A stretch of DNA of 64,000 nucleotides from Io17-Chloro-G2 sp965226915 (GCA_965226915.1 CBDDEJ010000010.1:372001-436000); one strand, 5' to 3'. Positions 8,964 through 18,657 are shown, counted from the stretch's first letter. The notes: a model not told the origin generated them from the sequence alone. Numbers and translations: made by a program.

Positions 8964-9056
8964 CTCACACGACATTTCAGCAAAAGCTGCCCGTCGAAGA
9001 CAGAAACGCGGCGCTGAAATCCAGTGCCGATTTTAAACTTGATGGGCAGACCTGGT

Positions 9057-9581
9057 TTACCGCCAGCCTATGCCGGCGGTAATACCTCGCAGGTAGTTGA
9101 TTTGCCCTACGTGTTCCGTGGAGTCGCCAATCACTCCGGCCATAAGTCTCCACACCGGGCGCCGATCACCATATACCGACTCAACCTCCTGATCGAATTG
9201 CTCCGGAGTGATCTTCAACACGCGCTCGACAATAGCCCGGTGGGCGGAAGCCGCGTAACCCAATACCTGGTCACGAGGCACACGGAAAGATGAGACCTGC
9301 TCCGGCGTATCGCCCAATCCTGTTCTTTCCTCAGCCACACCGAACCGCTGGGCCCACCCTTCGATGATCCAAACCTGAGTCTCTCCGGCTACCGAGGCGC
9401 TGACCCGGTCTCTCCACCGGCTCAAGTGCCAGACCAGCCACGCGATCGAGTTGGTGTCCGATGTTGGTTGATGGAAGAACTGCTCGTCGGTCACATCTTC
9501 CGACAAGCGTTCTATCCAACGGTAGGCGGCGTCAAGCCGGTCGACTATAAACAAATTGAGGTCTACCTGCTCCGTTGTCAT
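9057..9581 (-). CDS. DinB-family protein
   Basis: A 174-residue four-helix-bundle protein of the DinB superfamily. The first metal-ligand His is in IAWLVWHLSRWRD and the last in DSTEHVGQINYLRG, the usual H...HxxH-type arrangement for members that bind zinc or nickel. Many relatives are thiol-dependent enzymes; the function here is not assigned. The ATG at 9581 has GGAGAA just upstream, so a longer frame reading into the aldolase gene is unlikely. The aldolase gene ends 25 bases upstream on the same strand, suggesting a two-gene operon. Confidence 0.82.
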   Translation of the reverse strand: MTTEQVDLNLFIVDRLDAAYRWIERLSEDVTDEQFFHQPTSDTNSIAWLVWHLSRWRDRVSASVAGETQVWIIEGWAQRFGVAEERTGLGDTPEQVSSFRVPRDQVLGYAASAHRAIVERVLKITPEQFDQEVESVYGDRRPVWRLMAGVIGDSTEHVGQINYLRGITAGIGWR

Positions 9582-9606
9582 GTTTTCTCCTATCTGGTCT
9601 CTAAGA

Positions 9607-10326
9607 TCATTGTTTTTTTGAGGCTTGCAGAAACGCCGTGGCGCCATCCAGAAAGAGCCGGGCGGCTCCGGCGGCGACGATCACATCGGATGTCATCTGC
9701 TTTCCGGCGGCGTGCACTTTTTCCGTCACCTGCGCTTCGAACTCCTTGACCCTTGGATGCCCAGGTTGCCCCTGTAGCCCCATGGACTGGGCAATGTCTT
9801 GAGCGCCCGAACTGTAGAGGTCGATCCCATCCACCGCCAAGATCGCATCCAAGTTCTCCAGCACCTCGATGTCTTCAAGTTGGGCCATCACCAAAATCTG
9901 TGAGTTGGTATGCTCCATGTATTCCGGTCCGGAAGCTAGGTCACCGTGGTAGGCGCCGCGGCCGGAACCGAAGCTACGCTTACCCCGCGGAACGTAGCGG
10001 CAAGCATCGGCCAGCTGCTGGGTGCGCTCGCCGGTGGTGATGTGGGGCCCGGTGATGCCCATGATGCCCCGGTCCAAGAATCTCAGGATGGTGGAAGGAT
10101 CGATGTTGGGCACCCTAGCCATTGGGGTGAGACCAGCCATATCGGCGACCCGGCACAGATCGTCTATGCTTTCAGGAGTGAACGGCCCGTGTTCAGAATC
10201 GAAGGATACGTGGTCCAGACCGGCTTGTCCCATCAACTCCACCACCGCTGTGGATGGAAACGTAAGGCTGCACCCGTAGGCCTTTTCTCCGGCTTTCATC
10301 TTGGTGATAACATTGTTCATCCGCAT
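9607..10326 (-). CDS. HpcH/HpaI-family class II aldolase
   Basis: A 239-residue metal-dependent aldolase of the HpcH/HpaI family, which cleaves 2-keto-3-deoxy or 4-hydroxy-2-oxo acids to pyruvate and an aldehyde. The SFDSEHGPF segment (about 38-46) carries the catalytic His. Metal ligands are expected at the Glu of AQLED and the Asp of VDGIDLYSSGAQD. The ATG at 10326 is preceded by GGAGGG, which decides between two nearby Met codons. It is first in a probable operon with the DinB gene. The specific substrate is unknown. Confidence 0.85.
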   Translation of the reverse strand: MRMNNVITKMKAGEKAYGCSLTFPSTAVVELMGQAGLDHVSFDSEHGPFTPESIDDLCRVADMAGLTPMARVPNIDPSTILRFLDRGIMGITGPHITTGERTQQLADACRYVPRGKRSFGSGRGAYHGDLASGPEYMEHTNSQILVMAQLEDIEVLENLDAILAVDGIDLYSSGAQDIAQSMGLQGQPGHPRVKEFEAQVTEKVHAAGKQMTSDVIVAAGAARLFLDGATAFLQASKKQ

Positions 10327-10519
10327 GTTTTTCCCTCCAACACGAGTAGGCGCCATTGAGGTAGATATTACAGCATCTTTTAGGTTAGTTTGTTAGAGGC
10401 GTTTGGCGGTTCGCCGGAATGGATCCGATGCAGAGTCCCCAAGCGACGGAGCCGGAGAAGCCAACTCCAATGAACACCATTCGCCCCAGTCAGACATCAT
10501 TGAGTAACAAGGTAAATCT

Positions 10520-11626
10520 ATGAAGATTGTAATGGTCGGCGCAGGTATCGTAGGCTCATCTATTGCGTTCCATCTGACACGGCGTGATGCCGAGGTGACT
10601 CTTATCGATCGGTCGGAGCCCGGATTAGGCGCCTCCAGCCATTCATTTGCCTGGATCAACGCTGGGCACAAACCCCCGTTCGCCTATCACGATCTCAACC
10701 GGCGTTCCATGGATATGTGGGAACGCTTTTCCCAGCACCTTGGAGCAGATGTCGGCCTGCGATGGGGAGGAAAGATCAGTTGGCAATCCTCGCCGGCGCC
10801 GGCTGAGGAGCTGCGGAAGACTACCAAACACCTTCAATCGTGGGGATACCCCATCAGGTTGATCGATTCAGATACCTTGATCAAGATGGAACCGGGTGTT
10901 TCCCCCGGACAGATCGAAGCCGCGGAATATAGCGAGATTGAAGGCCACGTCGAACCTCCCATGGTAATTGAAGCGTGTGTTAGCAAGATATTACAACAAG
11001 GCGGACAGGTCTTAACGAACACTGAAATGACCGGCGTCGAGTTCGGTCGGGGCAACAAGGTACGATCGGTCGCCACCACGGCCGGGGAATTCGCCTGCGA
11101 TGTGGTGGTGTTGGCCGGCGGCGTCGACAATACCAGACTGGCGGAGTATGTTGGAGCCTCCATCCCTCAGCAAACCAGTCCGGGGGTAGTCATTCGGACT
11201 GATCCTCAGCCTAAACTGCTGCATTCGGCGCCGGTCGTTTACTTGCCGGCATTGGACCAACAGGACCAAGAGATACACCTGCGGCAACTGTCCGATGGCG
11301 CGCTGATGATTGGAGAAGGCACCCAAGAGAGTTTAGCCCGTGACGATTCCCAGCTGCACGCTGACAACCTGCTGGCGCGGGCTGTCCACTACTTTCCAGC
11401 TCTAGATGGCGCCAAGGCCATTCCGGTTCCGGTCGGGTACCGGCCTATGCCTCTCGACGGGTATCCTGTGTTGGGGTTTGTCGAAGAGGCGCCCAACGTC
11501 TATATAGCGCTAACCCATAGCGGCGTGACGCTGGCGCCCATAATCGGTCAAACGGCTTCGATAGAGATCCTGGATGGGACAGATGTGGAAATCTTAAGCC
11601 CGTACCGGCCGGGCCGGTTCCGATGA
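10520..11626 (+). CDS. FAD-dependent oxidoreductase, DAO family
   Basis: A 368-residue amine or amino-acid oxidase/dehydrogenase of the DAO (glycine oxidase/D-amino acid dehydrogenase) family. The dinucleotide-binding motif GAGIVGSS is at residues 8-15, followed by the acidic residue of LIDR that binds the FAD ribose. The C-terminal ALTHSGVTLAPIIG segment is the second FAD contact typical of the family. ATG at 10520 with a weak AAGG upstream. It is divergent from the aldolase gene with about 190 bases between them, room for promoters for both. The substrate is not identifiable. Confidence 0.87.
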   Translation: MKIVMVGAGIVGSSIAFHLTRRDAEVTLIDRSEPGLGASSHSFAWINAGHKPPFAYHDLNRRSMDMWERFSQHLGADVGLRWGGKISWQSSPAPAEELRKTTKHLQSWGYPIRLIDSDTLIKMEPGVSPGQIEAAEYSEIEGHVEPPMVIEACVSKILQQGGQVLTNTEMTGVEFGRGNKVRSVATTAGEFACDVVVLAGGVDNTRLAEYVGASIPQQTSPGVVIRTDPQPKLLHSAPVVYLPALDQQDQEIHLRQLSDGALMIGEGTQESLARDDSQLHADNLLARAVHYFPALDGAKAIPVPVGYRPMPLDGYPVLGFVEEAPNVYIALTHSGVTLAPIIGQTASIEILDGTDVEILSPYRPGRFR

Positions 11627-11796
11627 CCCAGAGGCAAAAACTAAAAGCAACGGCATTTACCTAATTTGACGGCAACTTCCTTATTCCCAATCGTCCAGCT
11701 TGCCCGTCCAAGTGATACCCGGGTACCAATGGCTTTCACGCAGACTTGGGTCGCGTGCGAATCTGCTGAACCGGTCAGAGGGGTTGGAGAAGGAAA

Positions 11797-13086
11797 ATGA
11801 CTCAGATCAAGGATGGTTCAAACCGGTTGGGTATCCTAGTCGGCGGCGGACCGGCGCCCGGCATCAACAGCGTCATCGGCGCTGCGACCATCGAAGCTAA
11901 GAATTCTGGGCTCGATGTTGTGGGCATCTACGACGGATTCGCGCATTTGATGGAAGGCGACGCGACAGCCGTGCGACCCTTGGAGATTTCCGACGTCAGC
12001 CGCATCCACTTCCAGGGCGGGTCTATCCTTCGAACATCAAGAGCAAATCCGACTCGCCGCCAAGAAGACCTGATGAGAGTCGTCCAGACGTTGAGGCAGT
12101 TAGGCGTCAACCGCCTGATAACCATTGGCGGAGACGATACAGCCTTCAGCGCCTCCGAAGTTTCCAATGCGTCTGAAGGGGATATCCGAATCGCCCATGT
12201 ACCCAAGACCATCGACAACGACCTGCCTTTGCCAAACAACATGCCGACCTTCGGCTTCGAGACGGCGCGCCATTTTGGAACCGAGTTGGTATTGAATCTG
12301 ATGGAAGACTCCCGTACGACTGACCGTTGGTATTTCGTGGTGGTGATGGGCCGGGCCGCGGGCCACCTGGCTCTAGGGATCGGCAAAGCGGCGGGCGCGA
12401 CGTTGACGATCATTCCGGAGGAATTTGATTCGGGCGCCATCACCCTAGACCAAGTCAGCAATGTGCTTGAGGGGGCGATCTTAAAGCGGCGGGTCATGGG
12501 GCAACGGCACGGATTGGCCGTCATCGCCGAAGGAATCGCTGAGAAAATTGAACCGGAAGAGTTGGCCAAAACCCCTGGCGTGGACGTGACCTACGACCAA
12601 TATGGTCACCTTCGCCTTGGAGAGATTCCTTTGGAGAAAATCCTCAGGCGCCAGGTCGAAGAACGGTTCCGGCAGCGCGATGAGATCATAAACATCGTAG
12701 ATTGGACGCTTGGCTACGAGCTACGGTCGGCGTCTCCCATCCCATTTGACATCGACTACACCCGGACTCTCGGGTATGGCGCCGTTAGGGTTTTGCTTGA
12801 CGAACCAACTGAACATCAGCCAAACAATGGCGGGATGGTGTGTCTTACCGATGGACGCCTAAATTTGCTGAACTTCGATGAACTTCGTGACCCGTCAACC
12901 CAACGCACGCGTATTCGCCGGGTGGATATCGACGGCGAAAGCTATCGCGTGGCATGCGAGTATATGATTCGATTAGAAAAAGAGGACCTGGAAAACGAAG
13001 ATATGAAGCGCAGATTGGCTGAAGCGGCTCATTTAGAACCCGACGAATTTGAACGCCGCTTCGCGCCGACCGTAGGTTTGAAATAA
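11797..13086 (+). CDS. 6-phosphofructokinase, predicted pyrophosphate-dependent
   Basis: Phosphofructokinase-family enzyme of 429 residues converting fructose-6-phosphate to the 1,6-bisphosphate. Two residues that separate the PPi from the ATP enzymes are visible. The GGDD motif (about residues 111-114, rather than GGDG) and PKTIDND (136-142, with Lys rather than Gly) both predict PPi as phosphoryl donor. The nucleotide-loop motif reads GGGPAPG (16-22); most relatives have Asp or Cys where this has Pro19. MGRxAGHLA and IIPEE are also present. Good ribosome binding site (ggagaagga) before ATG 11797. The PPi assignment is inferred from motifs. Confidence 0.88.
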   Translation: MTQIKDGSNRLGILVGGGPAPGINSVIGAATIEAKNSGLDVVGIYDGFAHLMEGDATAVRPLEISDVSRIHFQGGSILRTSRANPTRRQEDLMRVVQTLRQLGVNRLITIGGDDTAFSASEVSNASEGDIRIAHVPKTIDNDLPLPNNMPTFGFETARHFGTELVLNLMEDSRTTDRWYFVVVMGRAAGHLALGIGKAAGATLTIIPEEFDSGAITLDQVSNVLEGAILKRRVMGQRHGLAVIAEGIAEKIEPEELAKTPGVDVTYDQYGHLRLGEIPLEKILRRQVEERFRQRDEIINIVDWTLGYELRSASPIPFDIDYTRTLGYGAVRVLLDEPTEHQPNNGGMVCLTDGRLNLLNFDELRDPSTQRTRIRRVDIDGESYRVACEYMIRLEKEDLENEDMKRRLAEAAHLEPDEFERRFAPTVGLK

Positions 13087-13132
13087 CTTCGCAATAGAGA
13101 TCGGTTAAGCGGGGAACCGGTGCTATCGACGA

Positions 13133-14418
13133 TTAATGCAAATTTCGGACCCGCCGGAAGATCAATAAGAAACACAGAGCCGCAGCCAGGCTCACCGACG
13201 AAACTATTGTGAGGGCGCCAGAAACGGAATAAACGTCCATTACCAAGCCGATCAGCAATATGGCCACCGGACCCAGGCCAAACTCCAACATATACAGGCT
13301 CGTGACCCGCCCTCGAAGCGTATCCGGAACCATTCCTTGCACCAAGACTTGATTGGTGACGATGAAGCAGGTCTGGGAGATCCCCAGGACGACCAACATG
13401 CCCAAGGAGAGAAATAGCCAATGTGATTGGGCCAAGATCAAAATGGCGGCTGAGCCCACCACCAGGGTCACCAACACTAAATATCCTTTCTTGATAGCGA
13501 AACCCAGGGATGCCAAGAACAACGTGGCGGCGACCCCTCCAACCCCTCGAGCGGCCAACAGATACCCACCCACGTTGGCTTCCGACTGCAACACAACCGT
13601 GGTGTAGGCCGGCAGCAGGGCAGGGATTGGTATGAACGCCATGTTTAAGACGAAATTCATCACCATGAGATGCATTATGATCCGGTTGTCCCTCCAGACG
13701 TAAACCAGCCCGTCTTTGAGGTTAGTGAGCACCGAAGATTCCCGAGCAGTCGAGGCCTCTTGATAAGGAGTCTTCATTGGAATCAGCAACAGCCCGGTAA
13801 CCATGTAGGCCGCTCCCTCCACGAAGAAATTCCACTGATTCCCAACGTGGTGATCAACAGACCTCCCAGGATGCCGCCGATCAAGCGGTTGGAGGTGACG
13901 GTCATGGCGCTTAAGGCGAAGGCGTTTCCCAGGTCTTCGCGAGGCACGGTGTTTACAATTAGGGCCTGCCTTGCGGGCATGATAAATCCGAAGCAGACAC
14001 CCGAAATGATGGCGTAGAGCATGGCGTGCCAGACCTGCACCACATCGGTTACCAACAGAATCGCGAAAAACGCGGACACCCCGGTGTGGAAAACCTGGGC
14101 GCCAATCACCAGTTTTCGCCGGTCCATCCGGTCGGCAAGAACGCCCGCCCAGGGGCCGATGAGCAGAGTGGGCAAACCCCTTAGGCCGGCGGCCAATCCC
14201 GACTGCAACGCCGAGTCACTGAGATTCCACACCAGCCAGCTCAAACTTATCAGTTGAAGCCAGAGCGCCATGTGTTCAAACAGATTTCCGGCCCAAAGCA
14301 GCCGGAAATCTTTGTTTGTCAGTGATGAGAAGGTCCGAAAGCGGGGGCTTTGTTGAGTTGTAGAGCCGTCTGGCGCTGGGGTATCCAGGCTTGTTTTGTC
14401 CCGGTCCATGGACTGCAC
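13133..14418 (-). pseudogene. MFS transporter (EntS-like), frameshifted
   Basis: A major facilitator of the MFS_3/EntS type, about 428 residues if repaired. The N-terminal half (from GTG 14418) has the DFRLLWAGN start and the loop motif LADRMDRRK. The C-terminal half is in another frame and begins with the segment NFFVEGAAYMVTG. A single-base change near 13838 separates them. Without it, the frames join with no loss of sequence. Either a real inactivation or an assembly indel. A paralogous intact MFS gene lies just upstream on the same strand. Confidence 0.82.
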
Positions 14419-14518
14419 GTTTGGTCCTTCTCGCCGTTAAAGGCCACGGGTTTTACCTAGCATACACTTGTCCCTGCTCTACCGGCTGGTCCGGGACCTT
14501 GGCGCGTTTCGCGCCCGC

Positions 14519-15745
14519 CTATTCCAATCGGCGTATCTTGGGCAGCCCGATGAAGGCGGCAACGCTGATTGCGGCCAGCGCCGCTCCATTGATGAGAAGA
14601 GCTCCGGGCGCGCCCACCGTGGAAGCCAGGCCACCCACTCCGAGATGACCCACCGGCGCCACGCCAATGCTAACGACCCATGATCCCATGGCCCGCCCCC
14701 GTTGTTCGTCGGGCACGTTGGCTTGCATCAGCGTCTTGTAAAGGGTGTCCACGGACATGGCGCACGCGTTCACCGCAACCAACACGACGATAAAGAACGC
14801 TAATGAAGAAGAGATTGAAAACGCCATCAACCCAACTCCGAATGATGTGGCGATGATGAACATCAGCAGCCCCTTCTTCCGGTAGTCCCTAAAGCTCGCC
14901 AGCAGCGCCAATCCCAGCAGACCTCCCGCCTGCCTCACCGCGGTCAGATACCCCAATCCCACCGGGCCCACGAGAAGCACATCCTTGGCAATAACAGGCA
15001 ACAAGGTCATGTGAGTGAATCCAAGGACCTCCGTGATTGACGCCAGGCACATGAGAACCATTAGCACCCGATTCTCGGTCAGGAACCGGAGGTATCCGGC
15101 CAGGTTCTGTAAAACGTGCTCCCGCGGGGGCTGAACATTGGCGGCGGACTTCCCAATGATCAGAAGCACCGTCCCCGAGGCCACGTAGCTCGCCCCAATG
15201 GCGAAGTATTGCCATCCCGGCCCCACGGCCTCGATCAGCGAGCCGGATATGACCGCGCCAATAATCGTGCCAAATTGCATGGCTATCTGGTTGAGGGAGA
15301 GCCCATTGAGGGCATGCTCCGGGCCTACGATGTCGTAGGTATACGCCAGCCGGGTGGTCAACGTGAAAGCGAGGACGCAGCCGGCGGCGGTCACCAGAGC
15401 AATCACCGCCCACATATGTATTTCGCTGGACAAGAGCATCACGGCCATGATTACCGCCACACCCGTTCCGGCCAACGAACTGAAGAACAGCAATAACCGC
15501 CGTTCCAGCCAATCGGCCAATGCCCCGGAGAAGATTCCCAGGACGAAAAATGGAGTCATCTGCGCCGCGGCCGCCACGCCCACCATGAATGCCGACCCGG
15601 TGATCTCTAAGACAAGCCAACCTATGGCTACCCGTTCCATCCCCATGCCCAGGGAATAGAACAAGGTGGACATCCAGAACAGTCTGAAATCTCTATAACG
15701 AAGGGAAGCCGCCCAAGGCCGCGAGTAAACATCCCGGGGATTCAA
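14519..15745 (-). CDS. MFS transporter, EntS/MFS_3 type
   Basis: A 408-residue integral membrane carrier with about 12 predicted helices. The DFRLFWMSTLFYSLG start and the motif-A loop (ALADWLERR) match exporters of the EntS/MFS_3 group, usually proton-driven efflux of small molecules. Paralogous to the broken gene at 13133-14418. The start is a TTG at 15745; the ribosome binding site is not clear. It lies about 220 bases downstream of the grdB-like gene on the same strand, so it may belong to that transcription unit, but there is no direct evidence of shared substrate. Confidence 0.83.
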   Translation of the reverse strand: MNPRDVYSRPWAASLRYRDFRLFWMSTLFYSLGMGMERVAIGWLVLEITGSAFMVGVAAAAQMTPFFVLGIFSGALADWLERRLLLFFSSLAGTGVAVIMAVMLLSSEIHMWAVIALVTAAGCVLAFTLTTRLAYTYDIVGPEHALNGLSLNQIAMQFGTIIGAVISGSLIEAVGPGWQYFAIGASYVASGTVLLIIGKSAANVQPPREHVLQNLAGYLRFLTENRVLMVLMCLASITEVLGFTHMTLLPVIAKDVLLVGPVGLGYLTAVRQAGGLLGLALLASFRDYRKKGLLMFIIATSFGVGLMAFSISSSLAFFIVVLVAVNACAMSVDTLYKTLMQANVPDEQRGRAMGSWVVSIGVAPVGHLGVGGLASTVGAPGALLINGAALAAISVAAFIGLPKIRRLE

Positions 15746-15964
15746 GCTGTCATTCCCCGCCGCCCCGGCGGATGCTTGTTTTGTAGGACGCCCGAACGAT
15801 TGGCTTCGGGAAATCGCTTAGTTGGCCGCTCCTGACGCCCCAGTCATTATCGATGTCGCGTTGAATGAGAAACCCGGTGGAGTTGGAGGAAATCCTCGCA
15901 GTCGTCTAACAGGCAAAGTTGCATTACGGCCTCCAACAGGTTCCACCAAAGGCGCCTAGAACGG

Positions 15965-17254
15965 TCACGGCGTTGTCCGGCCTTCGGTAGCGAGCGCGTC
16001 CAAAGCTTGCTGGACGATTCTCCGGCGTAAAGCCTTCTCTTCGTTGGCCGGGAGATCAGTGTCGCCCAACGGATATACGATGCCCCTTGCCTGAATTATC
16101 CGGTTGGAACCCAGGGCTTTGGCCACCGGCGTCATGGCGGTTACCTGGGCCACCGGAATACCCGCTTTCTCCAACTCGGTGCCGATCGCAGCGCCGCTGC
16201 GAGTGCTGGTGCCTCAAGTCGAGGTCAGGATCACCGAATCCACCCCCGCTTCCTTTAGCCTGGCCGCGATCTCCCGGCCCATACGCCGGCTATTTTCCAG
16301 AGGATTGCCGTTCCCCGTGGTGGACACGAACTCTTCGTGAAGTTTCCCCAGACGGCCTTCCTTGACCAAATCCCGCAGGACATCGACCGGCACCAGCCTA
16401 TTGGGGTCCTGCTCCACGGAACGGTTGTCATACCCGCCGTGGGCCACCTCGTATTCCCCAGCCTGCAGGGATTCTTGTTCTTCGAAGCTGTACGAGCCCC
16501 ATACCCGGGCGAATGCCCTGGGGATTTGGTCCGGATTGCCTTTGGGCACCAACCCTCCGTCGGTGACTATTGCGACAGTCGCTCGAGAGAGGTCCGTCAC
16601 AGCGGGAGGGACCGGTATCGGTTCCACCGGTTGAGTGGGGACTTCCGAGGTAAATGCCTCGCCCTTGATCTTTGCAAGAAGCATTTGGGCCAAGCGGTTT
16701 GCCGCGGTTTGGTCCACAAACTCGGACTTCAGTACACCCTGGGGGATGTACCCCTCGTTGGACGGGCGGCCTAGGGATTCCTTATCGGCCAGCTTTACGC
16801 CCAGCCGCGCCATGTTCGTCAACGCGTTCTGCATCCCGGATACGTCAGGTCCCGAGTCCACGATGTACACCCGCTCCCGGTACAAGTCTACCCCCGGGTT
16901 CTCCAACGCCATCCCGGTGATCGCCTGTACCCCCAACTGGTCTTGGACGGCGGCGCACACCTCACCGGCCGCGGTTCCGTAACGGCCTGCTTGGAAGCAG
17001 GGCCCCGCAACCAACAGATCCGCCTTCGATTCCCGGGCCGCGTTGATGACGGTTGACACCACGGCCGGCAGATTCTCAGCGGCGTAGTTGTCGCCGCAGA
17101 TGATCGTCGAGACCACTTGAGAATCGCTTCCCAACAATTGCTCAAGCATTCGCCCCGGTCCCACCGCTCCGGTGCGGACCTCTGGAGGTAGATCAGCCTT
17201 CTCTTCCCCACCGAGTCCACCGAAAAACTGGTTAACATAGTGGACCACTCGCAT
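15965..17254 (-). CDS. GrdB-like glycine/sarcosine/betaine reductase component B, candidate selenoprotein
   Basis: Homologue of GrdB, the substrate-binding selenoprotein of glycine/sarcosine/betaine reductase. The frame contains one in-frame TGA (16214-16216, codon 347) at exactly the place where GrdB has selenocysteine: VILTST-U-GTSTRSGA, followed by LEKAGIPVAQVTA and GSNRIIQARGIVYPLGD. Read as Sec, the product is 429 residues, the usual GrdB length. The two Cys that follow Sec in classical GrdB (UGTCTRC) are both Ser here. ATG 17254 has AGGGGGAAAG upstream. A hairpin suited to a bacterial SECIS follows the TGA. The grdE-like gene ends 11 bases upstream. GrdA and the GrdC/D acetyl-phosphate module are not in the window. 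Confidence 0.85.
16187..16201 (-). promoter_or_regulatory. Candidate bacterial SECIS hairpin
   Basis: In the mRNA of the GrdB-like gene, a 6-bp GC-rich stem (CGCAGC/GCTGCG) with a GGC loop begins 12 nucleotides after the TGA; the loop is 18 nucleotides after it. A stem-loop at that distance with G at the start of the loop fits the loose bacterial SECIS consensus. It also lies in a coding region of high GC, where short stems occur by chance. Confidence 0.45.
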
Positions 17255-17265
17255 GCTCTTTCCCC

Positions 17266-18567
17266 CTAATAGATAATGGATTGCAGGCGTGAGGCGCCCT
17301 GGTTATTGGTTGCCCCGCAAATAATGCCAGACTGAAGCACGGGGAGGGCAGCCAGATCGGCCGCCACCTCCGGGTTCCCGGCCAAGACCCGCTCCACTGG
17401 CGGAGCCGGCCAGGAAATGTCCGCTCCCTCGCTGACGTTGACCAAAGCGTCCACTCCCGGAATGTTCATCAACGCCGCCGACTCGGCCCGCCGGTCCGGG
17501 GCGGTGTCGCTAACCAATATGGCCGTATTGATCCCCAGTTCCTCGCAGAGACGCGCCGTCTCGAACATGTCCGAGTGGGGCGCGCCGCCGGCATACTTGG
17601 TCACGATGACGCCGTCGGCGCCCAGGTTCCATTTGGCCAACTGGGCCGCCATCATGCTGTTCCGTTCCAACTCATCCTGAAGGTCCGACGAGACGGTGGC
17701 GATGGCGCCGGCGAATGTAAGCTGACGGTCTTGATGCAGACGGTACAGCTCGCTAATGATCGGGTGGTTTTGATGAAAGTAGGTCTCCAGGCCACGAGCG
17801 CCCCACGAGTAAGAGATCACCACCGCGCCATCCAGCCATTCGTTGGGATGCAGCAGCACCGGAAGCATGCCACGGGTGTTTCCTCCGTACACGATATGCT
17901 CGTCTCCCTCGGTTCCGTGCTGGTGTCCATGCACCTGGCCGATGTAGGCGACCCGGGGCAGACCACGCCGTTCGTCATCGCCATGACTTTGCAGTTCCAA
18001 AACCTGGGTGCTGGCCGGTTCCCGGCCAAAGGCTGATTTGGCTAGATAGACGGCGGTCTTGACCGAAGCGAGCCTCAAAGCGTTGAGCACGGCATGACGC
18101 TCTATATCTGGATACGAATGCGGGACCACAACCAAGTGGTGAAGAGCAGAATAGGGGGTGGCCTCGGAGGCCCGCCCGCTCATTTCTAAGACCTTTGCCA
18201 TCCCGCCGCGCCTGGAAACGTAGCCGTGCTCGCCTCCCGGCTGTCCTCCGTCTATTACGGTGACGGCGGCGCCTTGCAGCACGTGGGTGGTTCCCTGCCC
18301 GGCGGCGGCCATTGACCCCAGAATCCCTGGGAAATCGGGGCCAGAGCCCGGTTCCTTGGCCCGGGGCTCGAGGATGTCGAACACGTAGCCGGCTCGGAAG
18401 GAATCGCCGGGCGCGGCTATTTCCAGGTCAACTTCTTCGAGCCGCGCGTCTTCCAGTAAAAACCGGCGCAATCTCTCAATATCAACCTGCAACGCGGTTC
18501 CAATCAGCTCAGTCCGGTCGCCCGGCAGCATAGCCGTGATGTTATGTAAAGCCAAAGTCAGCGGCAA
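17266..18567 (-). CDS. GrdE-like glycine/sarcosine/betaine reductase component B proprotein
   Basis: A 433-residue homologue of the GrdE/GrdG proprotein, which in the classical system is cleaved to give a pyruvoyl-bearing substrate-activating subunit. Matching segments include GGNTRGMLPVLLHPNEWLDG (229-248), ETYFHQNHPI (261-270) and LGADGVIVTKYAGG (315-328). The only cysteines are C341 and C417; none lies in the central region where the Cys-derived pyruvoyl of GrdE forms, so maturation, if any, must differ. TTG start at 18567 with GGAG seven bases upstream. It precedes grdB with an 11-base gap, so the two are surely co-transcribed. Confidence 0.83.
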   Translation of the reverse strand: MPLTLALHNITAMLPGDRTELIGTALQVDIERLRRFLLEDARLEEVDLEIAAPGDSFRAGYVFDILEPRAKEPGSGPDFPGILGSMAAAGQGTTHVLQGAAVTVIDGGQPGGEHGYVSRRGGMAKVLEMSGRASEATPYSALHHLVVVPHSYPDIERHAVLNALRLASVKTAVYLAKSAFGREPASTQVLELQSHGDDERRGLPRVAYIGQVHGHQHGTEGDEHIVYGGNTRGMLPVLLHPNEWLDGAVVISYSWGARGLETYFHQNHPIISELYRLHQDRQLTFAGAIATVSSDLQDELERNSMMAAQLAKWNLGADGVIVTKYAGGAPHSDMFETARLCEELGINTAILVSDTAPDRRAESAALMNIPGVDALVNVSEGADISWPAPPVERVLAGNPEVAADLAALPVLQSGIICGATNNQGASRLQSIIY

Positions 18568-18657
18568 AGTAGCTTCTCCAGCAACGCCTCATTCGGCGTC
18601 TAGAAATTGGCCCTGTACGCAACTAGTTACGCCTAGGAGTTCATCCCGGCCCGAATC

